Translations under genes and position numbers: made by a program
Assembly: GCA_946404405.1 (NCBI GenBank)
Contig: CAMJDL010000019.1
Coordinates: 1 to 49,599 of the forward strand
Reading direction: 5' to 3'
Length of the DNA: 49,599 nucleotides
From: an uncultured Prevotella sp.
Lineage (GTDB): Bacteria > Bacteroidota > Bacteroidia > Bacteroidales > Bacteroidaceae
Part shown: piece by piece, positions 14,540 to 22,832 of the stretch
How the letters are laid out: each line of letters begins with the position of its first letter
How positions within the stretch are numbered: position 1 is the stretch's first letter
The notes under the pieces: generated by a model
What the model saw: only the letters and a program-made list of their open reading frames with translations
The model's database searches: none
Told to the model about the DNA's origin: nothing

Positions 14540-17500
14540 TTAATAGTCTCTTTGGATGTTTGCAATTTTTTCTTGAAGTTTCTTGTTCTGCTCTTCCTGC
14601 AGCACGCGCTTGTACTCGATAGGCACAACCTGAATGAAGTCTACCACATAGCGTTGCCAGTCATCGAGCATACGTCCTGCGAGGGCAGAACCTGTGTGCA
14701 GGTAGTGCTGACGAATAAGCTCGAGCAGTTCCTTGCGACTAACACTGTCCTCTACGAGTCCCAACTCTACCATATCCATATTACAGAAGTAGTCGAACGA
14801 GTGGTCGGGATCGTAGACGTAAGCCACACCACCACTCATACCAGCGGCGAAGTTGCGACCGGTCTTACCCAGCACTACCACACGTCCGCCAGTCATATAC
14901 TCGCAGCAGTGGTCTCCAGCACCCTCAATCACAGCTATGGCACCTGAGTTGCGCACACCAAAGCGCTCACCCACCTTACCATTAATATAGAGTTCACCTG
15001 ATGTGGCACCATACAATCCTGTATTACCAGCGATTATATTTTCTTCTGCATGGAAGTCCTCACCGCTTCGGGCTGGAGGCAGAATGCTTATTCGACCGCC
15101 TGAAAGCCCCTTTCCAAAGTAGTCATTACACTCACCCTCGAGCTTCAGATTCAGTCCGTGAACGGCAAAGGCTCCAAAGCTCTGTCCGGCTGAACCTTTG
15201 AACTTGATGTTGATAGTGTTATCAGGCAGACCAGCCTCGCCATATTTCTTGGCGATAACACCAGAGAGCATAGTTGATACGGCACGATCTGTATTCTTGA
15301 TGGCGTAGTCGAGTGTCACCTCCTCGCCATCACTGATAGCCTTTTGCGCAGCCTTTATAATCTCCTCGTCCTTCACGCCGCTCACCTTGGTGAATGCGCC
15401 ACGATCCCAGAACAGAGCCTTATCAGTCTCAGGTTTGTGGAGCAGACGAGCGAAGTCAATGGTCTTCTGCTTATCAGTAGCGTTGGTGGTATCCACCTCG
15501 ATCAGTTCTGTGTGACCGATAATCTCCTTCAGGCTCTTCACACCAATCTCGCTGAGATACTCGCGCACCTGCTCAGCCAGGAAGGTGAAGAAGTTTACCA
15601 CGTACTCGGCACGACCCTCAAAGTGCTTACGCAGCTCTGGGTTCTGAGTAGCCACACCCATCGGACAAGTATTGGTGTTACACTTGCGCATCATCACGCA
15701 ACCCAGCACAATCAGCGGCAGCGTACCAAACGAGAACTCATCGGCACCCAGCATAGCCATGATAATCACGTCCTTGGCAGTCTTCAACTGTCCGTCGGTC
15801 TGCAGGCGAACCTGATTTCTCAGGCCGTTCATCACCAACGTCTGCTGAGTCTCGGCCAGACCAATCTCAGGTGAGATACCTGCAAAGCGCATTGATGAAG
15901 CAGGCGATGCACCAGTACCACCCTCGGCACCACTGATTACAATCAGGTCGGCCTTGGCCTTAGCCACACCAGCGGCGATGGTTCCTACACCACTCTCGGC
16001 AACGAGCTTCACGCTGACGGCAGCCGTCGGGTTGATATTCTTCAGGTCGAAGATGAGCTGCGCCAGGTCCTCGATAGAATAGATATCGTGATGAGGTGGA
16101 GGGGAAATCAGAGAAATGCCGGGGATGGCGTTACGCGTCTTGGCGATAATCTCGTTCACCTTAAAGCCAGGCAGCTGTCCGCCCTCACCAGGCTTAGCAC
16201 CCTGTGCCACCTTAATCTGTATCTCCTCAGCATTCACCAGGTACTCGGCTGTCACGCCGAAACGTCCACTGGCAATCTGCTTTGTTTTGCTTGAAAGGCT
16301 TACGCCATCAACCTCTGAGTGATAGCGGGCGTTGTCCTCACCACCCTCACCAGTGTTAGAGCGTGCACCCAACTTGTTCATGGCCAGCGCCAGTGCCTCG
16401 TGGGCCTCGATGCTCAGGGCGCCGAAACTCATGGCACCCGTCACGAAGTGCTTTACAATGCTCTCAACGGGCTCCACCTCGTCGAGTGGCGTTGGCTTGG
16501 CTGCCTTCTTGAACTTGAAGAAGTCGCGGATGAAGATGGGTGATTCCTTCTCATCAACAATCTTTGCCCAAGCCTTGAATTTATCGTAGTTGCCCTGACG
16601 GGTGGCCAGTTGCAACTGGGCAATCGTTTCAGGATTCCAGGCGTGCTTGATACCGTCCTTGCGCCAAGCAAACTGACCGTTATTGGGGAGGAAACCCGAA
16701 TCACGGGGACAGGTTGCTTGATTCTGACCAGAATCATGAACCTGTCCCCATGATTCGGCTGCTTCGTGCAGTCGGATGGCATCCCTCGCAATCTCCTTCA
16801 GTCCTACACCTCCGATGGTGCTCACCTCTGTGCCGAAGTACCTTCTCAGCAGATCCTCGCTCAGTCCGATACTCTCGAAGATCTTGGCGCCACGATAGCT
16901 ACGGATGGTCGAGATACCCATCTTCGACATGATCTTTTTCAGGCCTTTGTCCACTGCCTTGATGTAGTTTTTCTCAGCCGTAGCATATTCTTCCTGAATC
17001 TTGTGGCGCTTTACCAAATCATCGAGAATGGCGAATGTCATATACGGACACAGTGCGCTGGCACCATAGCCCAGCAGCAATGCAGCGTGCATCACCTCGC
17101 GAATCTCACCGCTCTCTACTATCAACGCTGTCTGAACACGCTTGCCCACGCTAATCAGATAGTGGTGAACAGCCGATACTGCCAACAGCGATGGGATGGC
17201 AGCATGTGTCTCGTCGATATCACGGTCAGAGAGAATGATGTAGTTAACACCCTCGTCAACACTTGCCTCGGCTTGATGACACAGATTATCCAATGCTTGA
17301 CGCAAGCCTTCCTCGCCCTTACTCATTTCAAAAAGGATAGGCAATTTCTTGGTGTTAAATCCCTTATAGCGGATGTTACAAAGTATGTCGAGCTGTGTGT
17401 TGGTCAGCACGGGCTGTGGCAGACGAACCATCTTACAGTTCGATGCATCGGGCGTCAGGATGTTGGTTCCTACGGCACCGATGTATTCTGTCAGGCTCAT

Positions 17501-19111
17501 TACCAACTCTTCACGAATGGGGTCGATTGCAGGGTTGGTTACCTGTGCAAACTGCTGACGGAAATAGTTGAACAGCACCTGTGGACGGTCTGAGATGACT
17601 GCCAGCGGTGTGTCGTTACCCATGGCAGCTACTGGCTCCTGGCCAGCTGTTGCCATTGGCACGATAGTCTTGTCGATATCCTCCTGACCAAAGCCGAAGG
17701 TGACAAGTTTCTGTTCGAGGTTACTGACGCTATTCTCCACGTGACGTCCGCTCTTCAACTTCTCCAACTGCACGCGGTTCTCGTTCAGCCATTCTCGGTA
17801 AGGATGCGCCTTGGCCAACTGCTCCTTGATCTCGCCGTCGTAGTAAATCTTGCCCTCCTGCGTGTCAATCAGCAGAATCTTTCCTGGCTGCAGACGACCT
17901 TTCGATACCACATCGCCTGGCTCAAAGTCCATCACACCCACCTCACTGGCTACCACCATCATGCCTTGTTTGGTAATGGTGTAGCGACTGGGGCGCAGGC
18001 CGTTTCTGTCCAACATTCCGCCTGCGTAGCGACCATCGCTAAACAGCAGCGCAGCAGGACCGTCCCATGGCTCCATCAGGATGGAATGGTACTCATAGAA
18101 AGCCTTCAGGTCCTCACTGATGGGGTTTTTATCGTTGAAACTCTCCGGCACCAGAATGGCCATCGCCTGCGGCAGACTCAGTCCACTCAGCATCAGGAAC
18201 TCGAATACGTTGTCGAGGCTGGCAGAGTCGCTCATACCCTCCTGTACTATTGGGCGCAGATCTTTAATGTCGCCTAAGGCCTCGCTGCTCAGCACGCTCT
18301 CGCGAGCCTTCATCCAACCGCGGTTACCACGAATGGTGTTAATCTCACCGTTGTGGGCCAGCAAGCGGAAAGGCTGTGCCAACTTCCATTTGGGGAATGT
18401 GTTAGTAGAGAAGCGTGAGTGTACCAGCGCCAGTCCACTGGTAAAGTAATCGTTCGACAGATCAGGGAAATAGCGACGCAGCTGTCCGCTGGTCAGCATT
18501 CCCTTGTAAATGATATTTTTGTTCGACAGCGAGCAAATATAAAAATCCTCGTTGTCTATACGGTTTTCTATACGCTTGCGTACTTTATATAGTATACGCT
18601 CGAACACGGGCACCTGCTCGTCTGTTATTCCAGTAACGAACACTTGTTTGATGTCTGGCTCCACTTCACGAGCCGCAGCACCCAGCACCTCGGGATTAGT
18701 AGGCACAGCGCGCAGATGCATCAACTGTAGTCCCTCGCGTTCAATCTCTTCGATCATCACACTCAGAATCTCCTGCTGCGCCTTCGCGTCTTTTGGCAGG
18801 AACACCAGACCTGTACCATACTTACCCTTCTCAGGTACTGGAATACCCTGCAACAGAATAAACTCGTGCGGAATCTGTACCATGATACCGGCTCCGTCGC
18901 CAGTCTTGTCGCGAGTCTCAGCTCCGCGATGTTCCATGTTTTCCAGCACCCTCAGCGCATTGTCTACCAGATCGTGACTCTTTCCGCCGTGGATGTTCAC
19001 AACCATTCCCACGCCGCAAGCATCATGCTCGTAGTCGCTCTGATAGAGACCTTTTTGTAGACATTGTCCTCTCTGCATCATTTCTAATGTTTGAAGTTTA
19101 CATTTTGTCAT
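14540..19111 (-). CDS. gltB: Glutamate synthase large subunit
   Basis: GOGAT large chain, 1523 residues from the chosen start. It transfers the glutamine amide to 2-oxoglutarate, giving two glutamates. The class II amidotransferase cysteine is in YEHDACGVGMVV after a short propeptide. The FMN/synthase domain carries TGEGGEDNARYHSEVDGV, and the 3Fe-4S cluster cysteines are in CVMMRKCNTNTCPMG near residue 1140. The C-terminal glycine-rich helix domain (GLSGGRISILPP, GATSGELYINGKVGERF) is present. The open frame reaches 19183, but the promoter at 19152-19160 excludes that start; the ATG at 19111 fits. Residues about 785-804 (SWGQVHDSGQNQATCPRDSG) are encoded by an inserted palindrome. It forms an operon with gltD. 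Confidence 0.95.
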   Translation of the reverse strand: MTKCKLQTLEMMQRGQCLQKGLYQSDYEHDACGVGMVVNIHGGKSHDLVDNALRVLENMEHRGAETRDKTGDGAGIMVQIPHEFILLQGIPVPEKGKYGTGLVFLPKDAKAQQEILSVMIEEIEREGLQLMHLRAVPTNPEVLGAAAREVEPDIKQVFVTGITDEQVPVFERILYKVRKRIENRIDNEDFYICSLSNKNIIYKGMLTSGQLRRYFPDLSNDYFTSGLALVHSRFSTNTFPKWKLAQPFRLLAHNGEINTIRGNRGWMKARESVLSSEALGDIKDLRPIVQEGMSDSASLDNVFEFLMLSGLSLPQAMAILVPESFNDKNPISEDLKAFYEYHSILMEPWDGPAALLFSDGRYAGGMLDRNGLRPSRYTITKQGMMVVASEVGVMDFEPGDVVSKGRLQPGKILLIDTQEGKIYYDGEIKEQLAKAHPYREWLNENRVQLEKLKSGRHVENSVSNLEQKLVTFGFGQEDIDKTIVPMATAGQEPVAAMGNDTPLAVISDRPQVLFNYFRQQFAQVTNPAIDPIREELVMSLTEYIGAVGTNILTPDASNCKMVRLPQPVLTNTQLDILCNIRYKGFNTKKLPILFEMSKGEEGLRQALDNLCHQAEASVDEGVNYIILSDRDIDETHAAIPSLLAVSAVHHYLISVGKRVQTALIVESGEIREVMHAALLLGYGASALCPYMTFAILDDLVKRHKIQEEYATAEKNYIKAVDKGLKKIMSKMGISTIRSYRGAKIFESIGLSEDLLRRYFGTEVSTIGGVGLKEIARDAIRLHEAAESWGQVHDSGQNQATCPRDSGFLPNNGQFAWRKDGIKHAWNPETIAQLQLATRQGNYDKFKAWAKIVDEKESPIFIRDFFKFKKAAKPTPLDEVEPVESIVKHFVTGAMSFGALSIEAHEALALAMNKLGARSNTGEGGEDNARYHSEVDGVSLSSKTKQIASGRFGVTAEYLVNAEEIQIKVAQGAKPGEGGQLPGFKVNEIIAKTRNAIPGISLISPPPHHDIYSIEDLAQLIFDLKNINPTAAVSVKLVAESGVGTIAAGVAKAKADLIVISGAEGGTGASPASSMRFAGISPEIGLAETQQTLVMNGLRNQVRLQTDGQLKTAKDVIIMAMLGADEFSFGTLPLIVLGCVMMRKCNTNTCPMGVATQNPELRKHFEGRAEYVVNFFTFLAEQVREYLSEIGVKSLKEIIGHTELIEVDTTNATDKQKTIDFARLLHKPETDKALFWDRGAFTKVSGVKDEEIIKAAQKAISDGEEVTLDYAIKNTDRAVSTMLSGVIAKKYGEAGLPDNTINIKFKGSAGQSFGAFAVHGLNLKLEGECNDYFGKGLSGGRISILPPARSGEDFHAEENIIAGNTGLYGATSGELYINGKVGERFGVRNSGAIAVIEGAGDHCCEYMTGGRVVVLGKTGRNFAAGMSGGVAYVYDPDHSFDYFCNMDMVELGLVEDSVSRKELLELIRQHYLHTGSALAGRMLDDWQRYVVDFIQVVPIEYKRVLQEEQNKKLQEKIANIQRDY
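16698..16756. repeat. REP-like palindrome, family A, inside gltB
   Basis: A 59-bp palindrome. Outer arms are GAATCA plus GGGGACAGGTT against AACCTGTCCCC plus TGATTC with one mismatch pair; the inner arms are TGATTCTG / CAGAATCA. The core matches the hemW copy at 267-327. Both copies are in frame in conserved enzymes at variable loops. Confidence 0.85.
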
Positions 19112-19151
19112 ATTATCCTTACTTTTTCTATCGTTTTGATTAAATTTGGGT

Positions 19152-19160
19152 GCAAAGGTA
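19152..19160 (-). promoter_or_regulatory. gltB-gltD promoter -7 element
   Basis: On the minus strand TACCTTTGC, with TTG about 20 bases upstream. It places the transcript start near 19145 and fixes the gltB start at 19111. Confidence 0.75.
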
Positions 19161-19221
19161 AAGCAGAATGTTTGAATATACAAGAAATTACTGACTATTT
19201 TGATAGTTTATTTTATAACAA

Positions 19222-19255
19222 ATATCATTTTGCTACAAAAAGTGGTATTTTCGAA
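19222..19255. promoter_or_regulatory. Nitrogen-operon motif upstream of gltB
   Basis: ATATCATTTTGCTACAAA (19222-19239) with its TTTG core 77 bp from the -7 element. A weaker copy GGTATTTTCGAATC follows about 20 bp further (19244-19257). The rest of the gltB-pyrG gap up to 19371 is AT-rich with no gene. Confidence 0.55.
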
Positions 19256-19371
19256 TCATAATGACAAGTAAAACACTGTTTGCGTACTTTATTACTTTAC
19301 ACTTTGATATTTGTGTGCGTTTTTAACAATCAAAACGCAAATAATTACTTTGTATATTCATTCAAACAATA

Positions 19372-19380
19372 TACCTTTGC
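19372..19380 (+). promoter_or_regulatory. pyrG operon promoter -7 element
   Basis: TACCTTTGC preceded by TATTCATTCAAACAATA. The leader to the ATG at 19458 is about 70 bases. The mirrored position 77-78 bp upstream does not carry the nitrogen motif. Confidence 0.75.
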
Positions 19381-19457
19381 AGCCGCAAGCGAATAGCGCC
19401 AACAATAAGTTATTGATATATAGGTAAAGAGATATGCAAACTTCAAAACAACATAGA

Positions 19458-21050
19458 ATGAACACAAAGTATATTTTCGTAACAGGTGGTGTGGTTTCAT
19501 CACTGGGAAAGGGTATCATTTCTGCCAGCATCGGTAAACTGCTACAGGCACGTGGCTTTAAGGTCACGATTCAGAAATTCGACCCATATATCAATATCGA
19601 CCCAGGAACGCTGAACCCCTACGAACACGGTGAGTGCTACGTGACAGAGGACGGTTTTGAAACCGACCTGGATTTGGGTCACTACGAGCGTTTTACAGGC
19701 ATACACACCACACGAAACAACTCCATAACAACCGGTCGTATCTACAAGACGGTGATTGATCGCGAGCGCCACGGCGACTATCTGGGTAAGACTATCCAGG
19801 TGGTACCGCACATTACGGACGAGATAAAACGTAGGATGCTGCGCGAGGGACTGGACGAGGGGCTGGACTTTGTGATAACAGAGGTGGGCGGCACCATAGG
19901 CGACATTGAGAGTGCACCGTTCATGGAGGCCATCCGACAATTACGGTGGCAATTGGGACGAGACGCGGTATGTGTACACCTGACTTACGTGCCCTATCTG
20001 AAAGCTGCCGACGAGTTGAAGACAAAACCAACACAACATAGTGTGAAAGAGTTACAGGGAATGGGTATCCAGCCTGATATCCTCGTCCTTAGGACGGAAC
20101 GCCACCTTGATGACCATGTGCGCATGAAGGTGGCGTCGTTTTGTAATGTCGATTTGGAGTGTGTGGTGCAGAGCGAAGATATGCCCAGTATCTACGAGGC
20201 GCCTGTGAGCATGCAGAAGCAGGGCTTAGATGCTGCCATTATGCGTAAGATTGGCATCCCCGTTGGTGAGACACCAGCCATGAAACCTTGGCACGACTTC
20301 CTGAACAAACAGCGCAATGCCAAGCAGGAGGTACACATCGGGCTGGTAGGCAAATACGACCTGCAAGATGCCTATAAGAGCATCCGTGAGAGCCTGAATC
20401 TGGCAGGTATCTATAACGATGTGAAAGCCAAGCTGCACTTCGTGAACAGCGAGGAGATTACTAAAGAGAACGTTGCAGAGAAACTGGACGGTTTACAAGG
20501 TATTGTGGTATGCCCAGGCTTTGGGTCGCGTGGTATTGAGGGTAAGATTATCGCTGCCGAATATACACGCACGAACGACACACCAACCTTCGGCATCTGT
20601 CTGGGTATGCAGATGATGGTGATAGAATTTGCCCGTAACGTGTTGGGATACAAGGATGCCAACAGTCGTGAGATGGATGAGAGGACACCTCATAATGTCA
20701 TCGACATCATGGAGGAGCAGAAGAACATCACCCAGATGGGCGGCACCATGCGACTGGGCGCCTACGAGTGCGAATTGCAGAAAGGCAGTCGGACCTACGA
20801 GGCCTACGATTGTGGAGACCTCATAAAGGAGCGCCATCGTCATCGCTACGAGTTCAACAATAAGTATCAGGAGGAGTTCGAAATAAACGGTATGAAGTGT
20901 GTAGGTATCAATCCTGCCGCCAACCTGGTGGAGATTGTTGAGATTCCTGAGAAGAAATGGTACATCGGAACCCAGTTCCATCCAGAATATTCTTCAACGG
21001 TACTGCATCCGCATCCATTGTTTATGTCATTCATCAAAGCCTGCCTTTAA
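19458..21050 (+). CDS. pyrG: CTP synthase
   Basis: CTP synthase, 530 residues. It aminates UTP to CTP with glutamine-derived ammonia. The synthetase half begins MNTKYIFVTGGVVSSLGKGI (P-loop) and continues KFDPYINIDPGTL. The class I amidotransferase half has GFGSRGIEGK, the nucleophile in GICLGMQMM and FHPEYSS near the end. The open frame also has an ATG at 19434, adding eight residues; the family normally begins close to TKYIFVTGG, so 19458 is preferred. It is first in a plus-strand operon of glutamine amidotransferases, diverging from gltB. Confidence 0.95.
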   Translation: MNTKYIFVTGGVVSSLGKGIISASIGKLLQARGFKVTIQKFDPYINIDPGTLNPYEHGECYVTEDGFETDLDLGHYERFTGIHTTRNNSITTGRIYKTVIDRERHGDYLGKTIQVVPHITDEIKRRMLREGLDEGLDFVITEVGGTIGDIESAPFMEAIRQLRWQLGRDAVCVHLTYVPYLKAADELKTKPTQHSVKELQGMGIQPDILVLRTERHLDDHVRMKVASFCNVDLECVVQSEDMPSIYEAPVSMQKQGLDAAIMRKIGIPVGETPAMKPWHDFLNKQRNAKQEVHIGLVGKYDLQDAYKSIRESLNLAGIYNDVKAKLHFVNSEEITKENVAEKLDGLQGIVVCPGFGSRGIEGKIIAAEYTRTNDTPTFGICLGMQMMVIEFARNVLGYKDANSREMDERTPHNVIDIMEEQKNITQMGGTMRLGAYECELQKGSRTYEAYDCGDLIKERHRHRYEFNNKYQEEFEINGMKCVGINPAANLVEIVEIPEKKWYIGTQFHPEYSSTVLHPHPLFMSFIKACL

Positions 21051-21074
21051 AGGTAAAAAAGTAAAAAGGTAAAA

Positions 21075-22832
21075 ATGGAACAGCTGAAACATGAGTGCGG
21101 CGTGGCGATGATTCGCCTTTTGAAGCCCTTGAGTTACTACGAGAAGAAGTACGGCACTTGGGCGTACGGCTTTAATAAACTCTATCTGATGATGGAGAAG
21201 CAGCACAACCGTGGACAGGAGGGTGCTGGTATAGCCTCCGTCTGTCTGAACAAGGAGCCAGGCACAGAATACATGTTCCGTGAGAAGGCCGAGGGCAAGG
21301 ATGCCATCACGGAGATTTTTTCGCGAGTGACACAAGAGATGGCTGGCGAGCTCTATATGGGACACCTGCGTTACTCAACCACAGGCAAGAGTGGACTGAC
21401 ATTTGTGCATCCCTTTCTGCGTCGTAACAACTGGCGAGCCAAGAACCTATGTCTGTGCGGCAACTTCAACATGACCAACATCGACGAGGTCTTCCAGTTC
21501 CTCACGGCACAAGGACAGTCGCCACGTATCTATGGCGACTCGTACATCACCCTAGAACTGATGGGGCACCGACTGGACCGTGAAGTGGAACGACTATTTG
21601 TAGAGGCCAAGGAAAAGGGACTGGAGGGTACCGATATCACCAACTACATAGATAACCATGTGGAGATGGCCAACGTGCTGAAGACCACCATGATTCACTA
21701 CGATGGCGGCTACGTGATGTGTGGACTGACGGGTAGCGGCGAGATGTTTGCCGTACGCGACCCATGGGGCATACGTCCAGCCTTCTTCTATCGCGACGAA
21801 GAGCTGATAGCATTGGCCAGCGAGCGACCTGTATTACAGACCACTTTTGATATTGATCGTGAGAAGGTGTTCGAGCTCAAGCCCGGACAGGCTCTCATCG
21901 TACACAAGAACGGCGAGAGTCGTCTGGAGCTGATTATGCCAGCCCAAAAGCTCTCTGCCTGCTCGTTTGAACGCATCTACTTCAGTCGTGGTTCTGATTG
22001 CGACATCTATCAGGAACGCAAACGTCTGGGTGAACAACTGACACAACCCATTCTGAGGGCTATCGACAATGATGTAACCAACACCGTTTTTTCATATATT
22101 CCCAACACGGCAGAGGTAGCCTATTACGGTATGACAGACGGCTTCCGCAAGTTGCATGGTGAGGTGCGTACGGAGAAGGTGGTGTGGAAGGATATCAAGA
22201 TGCGTACCTTCATTGCCGACAACAGCGAGCGCAACGACTTGGCTGCCCACGTGTATGACATCAGCTACGGCTCGTTGCGGCCCTACGAAGACAACCTCGT
22301 CATCATCGACGACTCGATAGTTCGTGGCACGACTCTCAGAGAGAGCATCTTTAAGATTCTGGACCGACTGCATCCCAAGAAGATTGTGATGGTGTCGAGT
22401 TCTCCCCAGATTCGCTACCCCGACTATTATGGCATCGATATGGCCCGACTGGAGGAGTTCTGCGCCTTCCGTGCCACGATGGCACTGATAGAGGAGCGAG
22501 GCATGTGGCAACTGGTGAATGATACTTATCTGGCTTGCAAAGAGGAACTTAGGAATCATGGGGAAGACTTGATAAATCACGTCCGTGCACTCTACGAACC
22601 GTTTACCATAGAGGAAATTAACCAGAAGATAGTGGAAATGCTACGTCCGAAGGGTATGCAGGCACCCGTCGAATTAGTCTTCCAGAGCATCGAGGGACTA
22701 CACGAAGCCTGTCCCAACCATCCTGGCGACTGGTACTTTACAGGCCACTATCCCACCCCTGGTGGCACACGCCTCTGCAACCAGGCATTCGTAAATTATA
22801 TTGATAGCAAACTGAAAAACAATAAAAAATGA
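21075..22832 (+). CDS. purF: Amidophosphoribosyltransferase-family protein (PurF-like)
   Basis: PurF-like enzyme of 585 residues, longer than the usual 470-510. The N-terminal class II amidotransferase begins MEQLKHECGV, so Cys8 would be the nucleophile after propeptide removal. GHLRYSTTGKSG and CGNFNMTN follow. The phosphoribosyltransferase half carries the PRPP motif VIIDDSIVRGTTLRES. The N-terminal domain contains extra segments compared with housekeeping PurF, so this may be a specialised Bacteroidota paralog; its role in purine synthesis is inferred. It starts 24 bases after pyrG across a GGTAAAAAAGTAAAAAGG tract and overlaps the next gene by 4 bases (ATGA). Confidence 0.8.
   Translation: MEQLKHECGVAMIRLLKPLSYYEKKYGTWAYGFNKLYLMMEKQHNRGQEGAGIASVCLNKEPGTEYMFREKAEGKDAITEIFSRVTQEMAGELYMGHLRYSTTGKSGLTFVHPFLRRNNWRAKNLCLCGNFNMTNIDEVFQFLTAQGQSPRIYGDSYITLELMGHRLDREVERLFVEAKEKGLEGTDITNYIDNHVEMANVLKTTMIHYDGGYVMCGLTGSGEMFAVRDPWGIRPAFFYRDEELIALASERPVLQTTFDIDREKVFELKPGQALIVHKNGESRLELIMPAQKLSACSFERIYFSRGSDCDIYQERKRLGEQLTQPILRAIDNDVTNTVFSYIPNTAEVAYYGMTDGFRKLHGEVRTEKVVWKDIKMRTFIADNSERNDLAAHVYDISYGSLRPYEDNLVIIDDSIVRGTTLRESIFKILDRLHPKKIVMVSSSPQIRYPDYYGIDMARLEEFCAFRATMALIEERGMWQLVNDTYLACKEELRNHGEDLINHVRALYEPFTIEEINQKIVEMLRPKGMQAPVELVFQSIEGLHEACPNHPGDWYFTGHYPTPGGTRLCNQAFVNYIDSKLKNNKK

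Noticed and set aside
19112..19183. Longer gltB N-terminus (24 extra residues)
   Set aside because: The -7 element lies inside this stretch, so it would not be fully transcribed; the ATG at 19111 fits the family start.
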